Assembly: GCF_900111935.1 (NCBI RefSeq) | Contig: NZ_FOYN01000004.1 | Location: 145,164-209,163 of the forward strand | Length of the DNA: 64,000 nucleotides | Direction: 5' to 3' | DNA from: Halorubrum sodomense | GTDB taxonomy: Archaea > Halobacteriota > Halobacteria > Halobacteriales > Haloferacaceae | Shown here: one piece after another, positions 41,673 to 50,873 of the stretch | Layout of the letters: the number at the start of each line of letters is the position of its first letter | Numbering within the stretch: the first letter of the stretch is position 1 | Program-made: the position numbers and the translations under genes | The notes under the pieces: model-generated | Told to the model about the DNA's origin: nothing | The model's input: only the letters and a program-made list of their open reading frames with translations | Database searches by the model: none

Positions 41673-41723
41673 ATGGTCGTCGACTCAGCGGTCGGTCGCG
41701 CGCTCGGAGGGGTCGGATGGTAG
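41673..41723 (+). other. Possible leaderless upstream mini-ORF overlapping the CNNM start
   Basis: ATG at 41673, positioned at the expected transcription start, opens a 16-codon frame ([16 protein letters not shown]) that stops at 41721-41723. This overlaps the ATG of the CNNM gene at 41717; the Shine-Dalgarno GGAGG for that gene (41706-41710) is inside the mini-ORF. It could couple or attenuate translation, or be chance. Confidence 0.35.
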
Positions 41724-43096
41724 CGATCGCCGTCTCGTTCGCTCGCGTGGCGGGCGCGCTGGTGTTGGTCGCGCTGAACGGCTTCTTCGTCGCCTCGGAG
41801 TTCGCGTTCGTCAGGATCCGGGCCACCTCGGTCGACCAGCTGGTCGAGGACGGGACGGCCGGCGCGGAGACGCTCCAGGAGGTGATGACCAACCTCGACG
41901 ACTACCTCGCGGCGACCCAGCTCGGGATCACGCTCGCGTCGCTCGGGCTCGGGTGGATCGGCGAGCCCGCGGTCGCGGCGCTCATCGAACCGGTCCTCGG
42001 GGGGATCCTGCCGCAGGGGGCGGTCCACCTCGTCGCGTTCGCGATCGGGTTCTCCGTCATCACGTTCCTCCACGTCGTCTTCGGCGAACTGGCGCCGAAG
42101 ACGATCGCCATCGCGCAGGCGGAGCGGATCTCGCTGCTGCTCGCGCCGCCGATGCGGCTGGCGTACCTGATCTTCTCGCCCGGCATCGCGGTGTTCAACG
42201 GCACCGCGAACGCGTTCACGAGCCTGATCGGCGTGCCGCCCGCCTCCGAGAGCGACGAGACGCTCGAAGAGCGGGAGATCCGGCGCGTGCTGGCCCGATC
42301 AGGTGAGGCCGGCCACGTCGACGAGTCCGAGGTCGCGATGATCGAGGGCGTCTTCGAGCTCGACGACACCGCGGCCCGCGAGCTGATGGTCCCCCGCCCC
42401 GACGTGGTCTCGCTGCCCGCGGACGCGTCGCTGGCGGCGATCCGCGAGACGGTCCTCGACGTGGGGCACACGCGGTACCCGGTCGTCGGGAGCGACGACG
42501 CCGACCGCGTCGTCGGCTACGTGGACGTGAAGGACGTGCTGCGCGCGACCGAAGAGGACGACGCCGACGCCACCGCGGGGGACCTCGCGCGCGAGATACT
42601 CGTGGTCCCGGAGACGACGAGCGCGAGCGACCTCCTCGTCCAGTTCCGCGACGAGCGCCGACAGATGGCGGCGGTGATAGACGAGTGGGGCGCCTTCGAG
42701 GGGATCGCCACCGTCGAGGACGTCGCCGAGGCGCTGGTCGGCGACCTCCGGGACGAGTTCGACGTCGCCGAGCGCCGCCACACGATCCGGCGGACCGGCG
42801 ACCGGACGCACGAGGCCGACGGGTCCGTCGCGCTCGTCGACGTCAACGACGCGCTCGGGACCCACCTCAGTGGCGACGGCTACGAGACGCTCGGCGGGTA
42901 CGTCCTCGACCGCATCGGGCGCTCCCCCGAGGTCGGGGACGTCGCGGAGACCGAGGCGTACGCCTTCGAGGTCACCGCGGTCGACGGCGCGCGCATCTCG
43001 ACGGTGCGCGTCACGCGGCGCGACGGCTCGGACGAGTCGGGCGACGCCGGTGACGGATCGGACGCCGACGCGGAGTCGCCCGGCGACGCCGCGTAG
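41717..43096 (+). CDS. CNNM/CorC-type protein (DUF21, CBS pair, CorC_HlyC)
   Basis: 459 aa membrane protein. Residues 1-190 are the DUF21/CNNM transmembrane domain ([53 protein letters not shown]), followed by two CBS motifs ([34 protein letters not shown] and [30 protein letters not shown]) and a C-terminal CorC_HlyC domain (residues about 345-440, [30 protein letters not shown]). These proteins are thought to export Mg2+, with CBS sites sensing adenine nucleotides. SD GGAGG 6 bases before the ATG. Confidence 0.88.
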   Translation: MVAIAVSFARVAGALVLVALNGFFVASEFAFVRIRATSVDQLVEDGTAGAETLQEVMTNLDDYLAATQLGITLASLGLGWIGEPAVAALIEPVLGGILPQGAVHLVAFAIGFSVITFLHVVFGELAPKTIAIAQAERISLLLAPPMRLAYLIFSPGIAVFNGTANAFTSLIGVPPASESDETLEEREIRRVLARSGEAGHVDESEVAMIEGVFELDDTAARELMVPRPDVVSLPADASLAAIRETVLDVGHTRYPVVGSDDADRVVGYVDVKDVLRATEEDDADATAGDLAREILVVPETTSASDLLVQFRDERRQMAAVIDEWGAFEGIATVEDVAEALVGDLRDEFDVAERRHTIRRTGDRTHEADGSVALVDVNDALGTHLSGDGYETLGGYVLDRIGRSPEVGDVAETEAYAFEVTAVDGARISTVRVTRRDGSDESGDAGDGSDADAESPGDAA

Positions 43097-43192
43097 CGGG
43101 ACGAGCGTCTCCCTCCCGCGACCGGGACCGGACGGTCCCGCAGCGCGGCAACCACACGAGCGTTTTTTACCCGCGGGCGCGACCGGGGGCGT

Positions 43193-44056
43193 ATGTACGA
43201 CCGGATCTGCGTCCCCACCGACGGCAGCGACGCGGCCGCGGCGGCCTTCGAGCACACCCTGGCGATCGCCGCCGACCACGGCGCGACGGTCCACCTTCTC
43301 CACGTCGCGGACACGACCCGCGACAGCGTGACCCGAATCGGCGGCGACGTAGTCGACGTGCTGGAACAGGAGGGCGAGTCGATCGTCGATGAGGCGGCCG
43401 CCCGCGCCGCGGACCGCGGCGTGGAGGCGGAGACGGCCGTCCGGCAGGGGGGCGTCCCCGAGACGGTCGCCGCGTACGCCGAGGAGGTCGGCGCCGACCT
43501 CGTCTCGATGTCGACGCGGGGGCGGCAGGGGGTCGAACACCTCGTCGGCAGCACGACCGAGCGCGTCGTCCGGCAGTCGCCGGTGCCGGTGTTGGCGCTC
43601 CGTCCGGGCGACGAGGCCGTCCCGTACCCGTACGAGGACGTGTTGGTGCCGACCGACGGGAGCCCGGCCGCGACCGCCGCGCTCGACCGCGCGATCCCGA
43701 TCGCCGAACGGGCGGGGGCGACGGTCCACGTCCTCTCGGTCGTCGACACCGGCGGCGTCGGTCTCGGGGACCACGTCGAGGTCGACGTGCTCTCCGAGTA
43801 CGCCGACGACGCGGTCGCCGAGGGCGTCGAGCGCGTCGAGGCGGCCGGGCTGGAGGCGGTCGGCGCCGTCGAGGTCGCCTCCTCGGCCGCGCGGGGGATC
43901 CGGGCGTACGTCGACGACCCCGGCGTCGACCTCGTCGCGATGGGGACCCACGGGCGGACCGGCGTGGGCCGGTACCTGCTCGGGAGCGTCGCCGAGCGCA
44001 CCCTCCGGAGCGCACCCGTGCCGGTGTTGACGGTTCCGGTGTCTGACGAGGCGTGA
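43193..44056 (+). CDS. Tandem universal stress protein (two UspA domains)
   Basis: 287 aa; two UspA domains, residues about 1-140 and 145-287. Each starts with the ATP-fold strand ([50 protein letters not shown]) and ends with the nucleotide-binding loop ([67 protein letters not shown]). Both keep G-x2-G-x(9)-G-S/T, so both should bind ATP. TATA-like TTTTTTAC 26 bases upstream indicates a leaderless message. Confidence 0.88.
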   Translation: MYDRICVPTDGSDAAAAAFEHTLAIAADHGATVHLLHVADTTRDSVTRIGGDVVDVLEQEGESIVDEAAARAADRGVEAETAVRQGGVPETVAAYAEEVGADLVSMSTRGRQGVEHLVGSTTERVVRQSPVPVLALRPGDEAVPYPYEDVLVPTDGSPAATAALDRAIPIAERAGATVHVLSVVDTGGVGLGDHVEVDVLSEYADDAVAEGVERVEAAGLEAVGAVEVASSAARGIRAYVDDPGVDLVAMGTHGRTGVGRYLLGSVAERTLRSAPVPVLTVPVSDEA

Positions 44057-44142
44057 TCTCGACGCGCCGGATCGACGCGGGACCGCCGCCGAGCGTCTGA
44101 CGCCGCGGTAGGTTTACGGGGCTTCCACGCGAGATACCACGC

Positions 44143-45039
44143 ATGAAAGTGTTGGTAGCCGGCGGGACCGGATTCATCGGTTCGTATCTCTGCCGCGCGC
44201 TCGCGGCCGACGGCCACGCGGTGACCGCGCTCTCCCGATCGCCCGAAGAAACGCCGGACGGAGTGACTGGCGTCTCCGGAGACGTGACCGACTACGACTC
44301 CATCGCGTCGGCCGTCGACGGCCACGACGCGGTCGTGAACCTGGTCGCGCTCTCGCCGCTGTTCGAACCGGACGGCGGCAACCGGATGCACGACCGGATC
44401 CACCGCGGCGGGACCGAGCACCTCGTCCGCGCGGCCGAGGCGGGCGGCGTCGGGCGGTTCGTTCAGCTGAGCGCGCTCGGCGCGGACCCGAACGGAGACA
44501 CCGCCTACATCCGCGCCAAGGGCGAGGCGGAGGCGATCGTCCGCGAGAGCGACCTCGACTGGACGATCTTCCGCCCCTCGGTCGTCTTCGGCGAGGGCGG
44601 GGAGTTCGTCTCGTTCACCAAGCGGCTGAAGGGGATGTTCGCGCCGGGCGTCCCGCTGTACCCGCTTCCCGGCGGCGGGAAGACGCGGTTCCAGCCGGCC
44701 CACGTCGAGGACCTCGTGCCGATGATCGCCGCCGCGGTGACCGACGACGAGCACGTCGGCGAGACCTACGAGATAGGGGGCCCGGAGGTGCTCACGCTCC
44801 GGCAGGTGACGGACCTCGTCTACGAGGCGGAGCGGAAGGGCGTCACCATCGTCCCCCTGCCGATGCCGCTGGCGAAGATCGGGCTCTCCGTCCTCGGCGC
44901 AGTGCCCGGGTTCCCGATGGGCCCGGACCAGTACCGCTCGCTGAAGTTCGATAACACGACCGCCGACAACGACGTCGGCGCGTTCGGCGTCGACCCGGCC
45001 GAACTGACCACGCTCGGCGAACACCTCGGGATCCGATGA
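44143..45039 (+). CDS. NAD-dependent epimerase/dehydratase-like (complex I NDUFA9-type) protein
   Basis: 298 aa atypical SDR. N-terminal VLVAGGTGFIGSYLCRALAADGHAVTALSRS binds NAD(P); then VVNLVALSPLF, GRFVQLSALGADPNGDTAYIRAKGEAEAIV (Y-x3-K type active site with altered Ser), FRPSVVFGEGGEFVSF, FQPAHVEDLVPMIAAAV and YEIGGPEVLTLRQV. These match the NDUFA9-like branch, also seen in archaea as NAD-epimerases. Its neighbour on the same strand, 110 bp further on, is the cetZ1 gene; the same gene order is known to me from Haloferax volcanii. Confidence 0.82.
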   Translation: MKVLVAGGTGFIGSYLCRALAADGHAVTALSRSPEETPDGVTGVSGDVTDYDSIASAVDGHDAVVNLVALSPLFEPDGGNRMHDRIHRGGTEHLVRAAEAGGVGRFVQLSALGADPNGDTAYIRAKGEAEAIVRESDLDWTIFRPSVVFGEGGEFVSFTKRLKGMFAPGVPLYPLPGGGKTRFQPAHVEDLVPMIAAAVTDDEHVGETYEIGGPEVLTLRQVTDLVYEAERKGVTIVPLPMPLAKIGLSVLGAVPGFPMGPDQYRSLKFDNTTADNDVGAFGVDPAELTTLGEHLGIR

Positions 45040-45097
45040 CCGGCGACGCGAACGTGTCAAGCGTCCTAATATCACCGCTGGTAACGGCAACCGAAGG

Positions 45098-45139
45098 CTT
45101 ATATACGAGATCGCGTTCTGTTCAGTTCAAACGCGGAGG
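45098..45139 (+). promoter_or_regulatory. cetZ1 promoter and Shine-Dalgarno
   Basis: CTTATATA (45098-45105) is a good TATA box, and GGAGG (45135-45139) lies 9 bases before ATG 45149. A short leader of about 20 bases and SD-directed start are expected, unlike the leaderless neighbours. Confidence 0.65.
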
Positions 45140-45148
45140 GAGCACACG

Positions 45149-46327
45149 ATGAAACTCGCAATGATCGGATTCGGACAGGCGGGGGGTAAAGTCGTCGACA
45201 AGTTCTTGGAGTACGACAAGCGGACTGGCTCCGAGATCGTGCGGGCCGCAGCGGCCGTCAACACGGCGAAGGCGGACCTCATGGGGCTCGAACACATCGA
45301 CGAGAGTCAGCGCGTCCTCATCGGGCAGTCCCGGGTGAAGGGTCACGGGGTCGGCGCGGACAACGAACTCGGCGCGGAGATCGCGGAGGAGGACATCGAC
45401 GAGGTCCAGGGCGCCATCGATTCGATCCCGGTCCACGAGGTCGACGCTTTCCTCGTCGTCGCCGGCCTCGGCGGCGGGACGGGCTCCGGCGGCGCGCCGG
45501 TGCTCGCGAAACACCTCAAGCGCATCTACACCGAGCCCGTCTACGGGCTCGGGATCCTGCCGGGCAGCGACGAGGGAGGCATCTACACCCTCAACGCGGC
45601 CCGCTCGTTCCAGACGTTCGTCCGCGAGGTGGACAACCTGATGGTGTTCGACAACGACGCCTGGCGGAAGACGGGCGAGTCCGTCCAGGGCGGCTACGAG
45701 GAGATCAACGAGGAGATCGTCCGACGGTTCGGCATCCTCTTCGGCGCCGGCGAGATCCAGCAGGGTCAGGAGGTCGCCGAGAGCGTCGTCGACTCCTCGG
45801 AGATCATCAACACGCTCTCCGGCGGCGGCGTCTCCACGGTCGGCTACGCGGAGGAGGAGGTCGAGGAGCGCTCCTCGGGCGGCCTGCTCTCGCGGCTCCG
45901 AGACGACGGCGACGACGACGAGCTCGACAGCGCGCACACCACGAACCGGATCACCAGCCTCGTCCGCAAGGCGGCGCTCGGCCGGCTCACGCTCCCCTGC
46001 GAGATCGAGGGCGCGGAGCGCGCGCTGCTCGTGCTCGCGGGCCCGCCGGAGTACCTCAACCGGAAGGGGATCGAGCGCGGTCGCAAGTGGCTCGAAGAGC
46101 AGACCGGCTCGATGGAGGTCCGCGGCGGGGACTACCCGTACCGCGGCGCCGGCTTCGTCGCGACGGTCATCCTGCTCGCGGGCGTCACGAACGTCCCGCG
46201 GATCAAGGAGCTCCAGCAGGTCGCCATCGAGGCGCAGGACAACCTCGACGAGATCCGCGAGGAGAGCGACGAGAACCTCGACGAGCTCGTCAGCGACGAC
46301 AGCGACGAGCTGGAATCCCTGTTCTAA
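45149..46327 (+). CDS. cetZ1: Tubulin/FtsZ-like protein CetZ1
   Basis: 392 aa GTPase that polymerises and controls cell shape (rod formation and motility) in haloarchaea. The GTP-binding parts are KLAMIGFGQAGGKVVDKFL (T1), NTAKADLMGLEHI, VAGLGGGTGSGGAPVLAKHLK (tubulin signature, T4) and the T6/T7 region YEEINEEIVRRFGILFGAGEI. The acidic tail ends DELESLF. It is followed by cofC after a 15-bp gap and then by cofG, as in Haloferax volcanii (cetZ1, cofC, cofG), which supports the assignment to CetZ1 rather than CetZ2. Confidence 0.92.
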   Translation: MKLAMIGFGQAGGKVVDKFLEYDKRTGSEIVRAAAAVNTAKADLMGLEHIDESQRVLIGQSRVKGHGVGADNELGAEIAEEDIDEVQGAIDSIPVHEVDAFLVVAGLGGGTGSGGAPVLAKHLKRIYTEPVYGLGILPGSDEGGIYTLNAARSFQTFVREVDNLMVFDNDAWRKTGESVQGGYEEINEEIVRRFGILFGAGEIQQGQEVAESVVDSSEIINTLSGGGVSTVGYAEEEVEERSSGGLLSRLRDDGDDDELDSAHTTNRITSLVRKAALGRLTLPCEIEGAERALLVLAGPPEYLNRKGIERGRKWLEEQTGSMEVRGGDYPYRGAGFVATVILLAGVTNVPRIKELQQVAIEAQDNLDEIREESDENLDELVSDDSDELESLF

Positions 46328-46342
46328 GGGCCGCCGTTCGCG

Positions 46343-47002
46343 ATGGAGGTCATCGTCCCCTTTTCGACCGACCGCCCGAAGTCGCGGCTCTCGGACGCCC
46401 TCTCGCCCGAGGAGCGGCGCGAGTTCGCGCGGGCGATGCTCGACGACGTGCTGGACGCGGTCGTCGCCGCCGGGGGCGACCCCCGGATACTCGCGACCGA
46501 CGCCGTCGACCTCGATCACCCGGTCACCGTCGACGATCGCCCCCTGACGACCGCGGTGAACGCGGCGCTGGGCGCGCGGCTGGGAACCGGCGGCGAGGAC
46601 GGCGCCGGGATCGACGGCTCCCTCGAACCGGTCGCCGTCGTGATGGCCGACCTCGCGCTCGCGACTCCCGCGGCGCTGCGACGACTCTTCGAAGCCGGGC
46701 GCGACGCCGACGTCGCGGTCGCTCCGGGGCGCGGCGGCGGTACGAACGCCTTCGTCGCCACGCACCCCGAATTCCGGGTCGACTACCACGGCGCGTCGTA
46801 CCTCGACCACCGCGAGATCGCGGCCGAGATCGGGGCCGACTTCGCCGCGGTCGACTCGCACCGACTCGGCACCGACGTCGACGAACCCGCCGACCTCGCG
46901 GAAGTGCTGATCCACGGCGAGGGGCGGGCGGCGACGTGGCTCCGCGGGGCCGGCTTCGCGCTCGACGCCTCCGAGGGCCGCGTCGCGGTCACGCGAGAGT
47001 GA
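46343..47002 (+). CDS. cofC: 2-phospho-L-lactate guanylyltransferase
   Basis: 219 aa nucleotidyltransferase making lactyl-diphospho-guanosine, the activated lactate of coenzyme F420. Family motifs: [38 protein letters not shown] at the N-terminus (nucleotide-binding RP-K-SRL), [11 protein letters not shown] (metal-binding Asp) and [33 protein letters not shown]. The start follows the cetZ1 stop by 15 bp, so an operon is likely. Residues about 170-185 ([21 protein letters not shown]) are the C-terminal signature. Confidence 0.9.
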   Translation: MEVIVPFSTDRPKSRLSDALSPEERREFARAMLDDVLDAVVAAGGDPRILATDAVDLDHPVTVDDRPLTTAVNAALGARLGTGGEDGAGIDGSLEPVAVVMADLALATPAALRRLFEAGRDADVAVAPGRGGGTNAFVATHPEFRVDYHGASYLDHREIAAEIGADFAAVDSHRLGTDVDEPADLAEVLIHGEGRAATWLRGAGFALDASEGRVAVTRE

Positions 47003-47108
47003 GCGAGGGAGTCGAAACCGATCCGCGGTTCCGTTTCCTCTCGGCGTAACCGAATCAGGTGTCGCAACGGGATCCGCAACCGCGATCCTTTTTGAACGCC
47101 GACCGCGA

Positions 47109-48281
47109 GTGACGGCCGTGTTCGCCGGGGCCGACGAGTACGGGGTCGACGTCGCGGTCGACGAGCGCGCGGTCGAGCGACTGCTCTCGGTGCGCCCTTC
47201 CAACGTCGACGCCGCCGATCGGCTCACCTTCGCGCGCAACGTGTTCATCCCGCTCACCACGGCGTGCCGGTACACCTGTACGTACTGTACCTACTACGAC
47301 GTCCCCGGCGAGGCGTCGCTGCTCTCGCCCGAGGAGGTGCGCGAGCAGTGCCGCGTCGGCGCCGACGCGGGCTGTACGGAGGCGCTGTTCACCTTCGGGG
47401 ACGACCCCGACGACCGGTACACCGAGGTCCACGACACGCTCGCCGAGTGGGGGTTCGACTCGATACACGAGTACCTCTACCGGGCCTGCGAGATCGCCCT
47501 GGAGGAGGGGCTGCTCCCCCACTCGAACCCCGGTGACTTGACGGAGGCCCAGTTCGCCGCCCTCCGCGAGGTGAACGCGTCGATGGGGGTAATGCTGGAG
47601 ACGACCGCCGACGTCGACGCGCACTCGGGAGGGCGACGGAAGACCCCCGGCCAGCGGCTCAACACGATCCGCGCGGCGGGCCGGCAGGGCGTGCCGTTCA
47701 CGACCGGGATCTTAGTCGGCATCGGCGAGGACTGGCGCGACCGCGCCGAGAGCCTGCTCGCGATCCGGGCGCTCCACGAGCGGTTCGGCCACGTCCAAGA
47801 GGTGATCGTGCAGAACGTCGTCCCCAACGAGCGCTCGGACTTCCCGAAGCCCGACCTCGCGACGATGCGCCGGGTCGTCGCGATGGCGCGCGCGGCGCTC
47901 CCGCCCGAGGTGTCCGTTCAGGTTCCCCCGAACCTCTCGCCGGCGGCCGACCTCGTCGACTGCGGGATCGACGACCTCGGCGGCGTCTCGCCGGTGACGG
48001 ACGACTACATCAACCCCGCCTACGAGTGGCCCGACCTCCGCGGACTCGAAGCCGTCGCGGACGCCGGCGGCGTGCCGCTGTGCGAGCGGCTCCCGACGTA
48101 CGCGCGGTTCCTCCCCGAAGACCTCCGGCCCGGGGACGTCGACGCCGCGCCCGAACCCGACGGCCGCGAGGCGTGGATCCCGCCCGCGGTCCGGGAGCGG
48201 ATCGCCGCGGACGACGTCCACGGGCGGCGGCTGCGCGCGGTCGCCCGCGGCGACGGGCCGCTCGCCGTGCGGAGCGACTGA
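47109..48281 (+). CDS. cofG: 7,8-didemethyl-8-hydroxy-5-deazariboflavin synthase, CofG subunit
   Basis: 390 aa radical-SAM enzyme that, with CofH, builds the deazaflavin (FO) of F420. The iron-sulfur cluster is held by C-x3-C-x2-C in TACRYTCTYCTYYDVPGE. Further CofG signatures are ALFTFGDDPDDRYTEVHDTLAEWGFDSI, PHSNPGDLTEAQFAALREVNASMGVMLE, GGRRKTPGQRLNTIRAAGRQGVPFTTGILVGIGEDWRDRAES and NPAYEWPDLRGLEAV. GTG start with a TATA-like CTTTTTG about 25 bases upstream. cofH is not in view. Confidence 0.92.
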   Translation: MTAVFAGADEYGVDVAVDERAVERLLSVRPSNVDAADRLTFARNVFIPLTTACRYTCTYCTYYDVPGEASLLSPEEVREQCRVGADAGCTEALFTFGDDPDDRYTEVHDTLAEWGFDSIHEYLYRACEIALEEGLLPHSNPGDLTEAQFAALREVNASMGVMLETTADVDAHSGGRRKTPGQRLNTIRAAGRQGVPFTTGILVGIGEDWRDRAESLLAIRALHERFGHVQEVIVQNVVPNERSDFPKPDLATMRRVVAMARAALPPEVSVQVPPNLSPAADLVDCGIDDLGGVSPVTDDYINPAYEWPDLRGLEAVADAGGVPLCERLPTYARFLPEDLRPGDVDAAPEPDGREAWIPPAVRERIAADDVHGRRLRAVARGDGPLAVRSD

Positions 48282-48359
48282 CCGACCCTCCCCGCGAGCG
48301 GGGCGCCCGACCGGCCGCGTCCCGCACCGGAAATAAACAACCGCGCTGCCAGTAGCTTC

Positions 48360-48367
48360 TTTATATA
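48360..48367 (+). promoter_or_regulatory. TATA box of the MscS gene
   Basis: TTTATATA is centred 25 bases before ATG 48388, so MYPLQLDAV rather than the GTG 15 bases earlier is the start and the message is leaderless. Confidence 0.65.
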
Positions 48368-48387
48368 GTCTCGTGAAGGGGTGGACG

Positions 48388-49248
48388 ATGTACCCCTTAC
48401 AGCTCGACGCGGTCGCGAACGCGGTCGACGTCGCGGCGATCGCGACGTCCGTGGTCGGATTCCTCGCCGGCTTCCTCGCGGTGTTGCTGCTCGGCAAGTA
48501 CGTACTTATCCCGGGACTCCGGCGGGTCGTCAGGTCGCGCGGGTTCGACGAGGCGGTGTTGAGCCTCGGGACGAACGTGCTCAACGCCGTCGTCTGGGTC
48601 GCGGCGATCGCGATCGGCTTCGCCGTGGCCGGCTACGGCGGCTTCCTCTCGGCGTTCGCGGTGTTCGGCGGCGCCATCGCGCTCGCGGTCGGGTTCGCCG
48701 CGCAGGACCTCCTCGGCAACTTCGTCGCCGGCGTGTTCATCCTCAAGGACAAGCCGTTCGAGGTCGGCGACTGGATCGAGTGGGACGGCGAGTCCGGTCG
48801 CGTCGAGGAGATCGACCTGCGGGTCTCGCGGGTCCGGACGTTCGACAACGAACTGGTGACGGTGCCGAACGGCGACCTCGCGAACAGCGCGGTCACCAAC
48901 CCCGTCGCCTACGACACGCTCAGACAGAAGTTCGTCTTCGGGATCGGCTACGACGACGACATCGGCGAGGCGACCGACATCATCGTCGAGCAGGCGGAGG
49001 CCCACGACGAGATACTCGACGACCCGGGCGTCTCGGTCCGGCTCGTCGAGCTCGGCGACTCTGCCGTCGGCCTCCAGTCGCGCTGGTGGATCGACGACCC
49101 CGACCGCGGCGACTTCGTCCGGGTGCGCTCCGAGTACGTCACCGCCGTGAAGGAGGCGTTCGACGACGCCGGCATCGACATGCCGTACGTCCACCGGCAG
49201 CTCACCGGGAGCGTCGAAGTGCTCGAAGACGTCGCGGCCGACGAGTAG
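48388..49248 (+). CDS. Small-conductance mechanosensitive channel (MscS family)
   Basis: 286 aa with three transmembrane helices, the last being the pore helix AVFGGAIALAVGFAAQDLLGNFVAGVFIL with the family's conserved AQDLLGN turn. It is followed by the beta domain (FEVGDWIEWDGESGRVEEIDLRVSRVRTFDNELVTVPNG) and an alpha/beta C-terminal domain (VEQAEAHDEILDDPGVSVRLVELGDSAVGLQSRWWID). MscS channels open under membrane tension to release solutes after hypo-osmotic shock. The start is fixed by the TATA box. Confidence 0.93.
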   Translation: MYPLQLDAVANAVDVAAIATSVVGFLAGFLAVLLLGKYVLIPGLRRVVRSRGFDEAVLSLGTNVLNAVVWVAAIAIGFAVAGYGGFLSAFAVFGGAIALAVGFAAQDLLGNFVAGVFILKDKPFEVGDWIEWDGESGRVEEIDLRVSRVRTFDNELVTVPNGDLANSAVTNPVAYDTLRQKFVFGIGYDDDIGEATDIIVEQAEAHDEILDDPGVSVRLVELGDSAVGLQSRWWIDDPDRGDFVRVRSEYVTAVKEAFDDAGIDMPYVHRQLTGSVEVLEDVAADE

Positions 49249-49308
49249 GCCGCCGCGACGCCCGCGGCCGTCCGCACCGCCCTACCCGCCTCACCTGCCC
49301 TACCCGCC

Positions 49309-50760
49309 CTACCCCGCTTCCTCTTCCGCGTCGCCCGCGCCGGGCCGGTATCTGCGGCTGACGGCCTGCCACCGGTTCGACCGGAATCGATAGCCGTTCA
49401 GCCCGGCCGGCACGAGCTTCTCCGCCACCAGCGCCGCGTAGAGGCCGCCGACGCCGAGCGGCGTCGCGAGCCCGACCAGCGCGGCCGGGAGCGCGAACGC
49501 GTACAGCCCGATCATCGACGCGACGAAGGGCCATCGGGTGTCGCCCGCGCCGCGGAGCGACCCGGTGATCGAGCCGTCGACCCCCAGCGGAACCGCGGAG
49601 ATCGCGGCGGCGACGACGAACGCCGCGGTCGCGCTCACCGCGGCCGGACCGTCGACGAACACGCCCGCTATCGGACGCGCGGCGAGGATCACCGCGGTCG
49701 ACGCGAGGACGTAGACGACCGCCGATAAGGCGATCACGTCGCGGCCGTAGGCGGTCGCGAGCGTCTCCTCGCCCGCGCCGAGCCGCTGGCCCACGAGCGT
49801 GCTGGCGGCGATGGAGAAGCCCCAGCTGAAGCTGCCGAGCAGGGCCCTGACGCGGCGGCCGACCTCTAAGGCGGCGACGGTCGCCTGGCCGAACGACGAC
49901 GCGATCCACAGGAGCGGGAAGACGACGATCCCCTCCGCGACTCGACGGGCGATGAGGGGCGCGGACACCCGCAGCAGCTGACGCGTCAGCCCGGCGTCGA
50001 ACCACGGGCCGGAGCGCCCGACCGGGACGGGGGAGGCGCCGCGGCCGAAGTAGGACCGGCCGGTCATCCCCCACGCGAGGACCAGCCCGACCGCGGCGAT
50101 GGAGACCGCGGTGCCGAGTCCGGCGCCGAACACGCCGAGCCCGGCGCCGAGGACGAGCCAGACCGTGAGGACGACGTTCAGCAGCGCGCCGCCGGCGCGC
50201 GCGATCATCGGGGTGCGGGTGTCTCCGACGCCGGCGTACGTCCGGCTCGCGATCATGTTGAAGAACTCGAAGGCGAGCGCGGGCGCCGTGACGACGAGGT
50301 AGGTGGTTCCCGCGAACAGCGCCGCCCCGTCGCCGCCGACGAGCGCGATCAGGCGCTCGGCGCCGAGGACGTAGCCGGCGACGATCGGCGCGACGAGGAG
50401 CGCGGCCACGATCAGCGACTGCTTGACGACCAGCCCCGCCCGCCCGCGCTCGTCGCCGCCGTAGTTCTGTGAGACGAGCGAGACGGTGCCGCCCGCGAGC
50501 CCGATGGAGACGAACTTCGCCAGCTGCCAGTACGCGAACGCGAACCCCATCCCCGCGACGGCCGACACGCCGACCGCGTACCCGATCACCGCGAGGTCGA
50601 CGGTGTTCTTCGACATGATCGCGAACCCCGTCACGATCCGGGGCCACGCCAGTCCCATCGTCTCGTCGAGCCGCGACCGGTCGATGACGCCGGCCCGGTC
50701 GAGCGCGCCCGCGACCGCCTCGGCGACGCGCGCGGCGCCGTTCCGGAGCCGGGATAGCAT
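49309..50760 (-). CDS. MATE family multidrug/Na+ antiporter
   Basis: 483 aa with 12 transmembrane helices in two repeats of six. Helices 1 and 7 begin ETMGLAWPRIVTGFAIMSKNTVDLAVIGYAVG and QLLRVSAPLIARRVAEGIVVFPLLWIASSFG; SQNYGGDERGRAGLVVKQSL and STLVGQRLGAGEETLATAYGRD are the loop signatures of NorM-type MATE transporters. A basic C-terminal tail with SNRWQAVSRRYRPG follows. It probably exports cationic compounds or drugs in exchange for Na+ or H+. MLSRLRNGAAR is the start; the frame upstream crosses the thiE promoter. Confidence 0.88.
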   Translation of the reverse strand: MLSRLRNGAARVAEAVAGALDRAGVIDRSRLDETMGLAWPRIVTGFAIMSKNTVDLAVIGYAVGVSAVAGMGFAFAYWQLAKFVSIGLAGGTVSLVSQNYGGDERGRAGLVVKQSLIVAALLVAPIVAGYVLGAERLIALVGGDGAALFAGTTYLVVTAPALAFEFFNMIASRTYAGVGDTRTPMIARAGGALLNVVLTVWLVLGAGLGVFGAGLGTAVSIAAVGLVLAWGMTGRSYFGRGASPVPVGRSGPWFDAGLTRQLLRVSAPLIARRVAEGIVVFPLLWIASSFGQATVAALEVGRRVRALLGSFSWGFSIAASTLVGQRLGAGEETLATAYGRDVIALSAVVYVLASTAVILAARPIAGVFVDGPAAVSATAAFVVAAAISAVPLGVDGSITGSLRGAGDTRWPFVASMIGLYAFALPAALVGLATPLGVGGLYAALVAEKLVPAGLNGYRFRSNRWQAVSRRYRPGAGDAEEEAG

Positions 50761-50843
50761 TGGACCGACATAGGGGGCGGGCCGGCTTGTGTCTGTCCGT
50801 CCGACCCGCGTCCCCGCGCTCGACCGCGCCGGGAGCGCAACCG

Positions 50844-50850
50844 TTTTTAT
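50844..50850 (+). promoter_or_regulatory. TATA-like box of thiE
   Basis: TTTTTAT is centred 27 bases before the GTG at 50874, predicting a leaderless thiE message; there is therefore no room for a TPP riboswitch in a leader. Confidence 0.55.
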
Positions 50851-50873
50851 CCGACCACCCGCTCGTACCATGT

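Noticed and set aside
44143..45039. F420-related function for the epimerase-like gene
   Set aside because: It is near cofC/cofG, but its sequence is a general NAD-dependent atypical SDR with no F420 motif.
50760..50873. TPP riboswitch before thiE
   Set aside because: The TATA-like box leaves no leader, and no TPP-type stem-loop set is seen.
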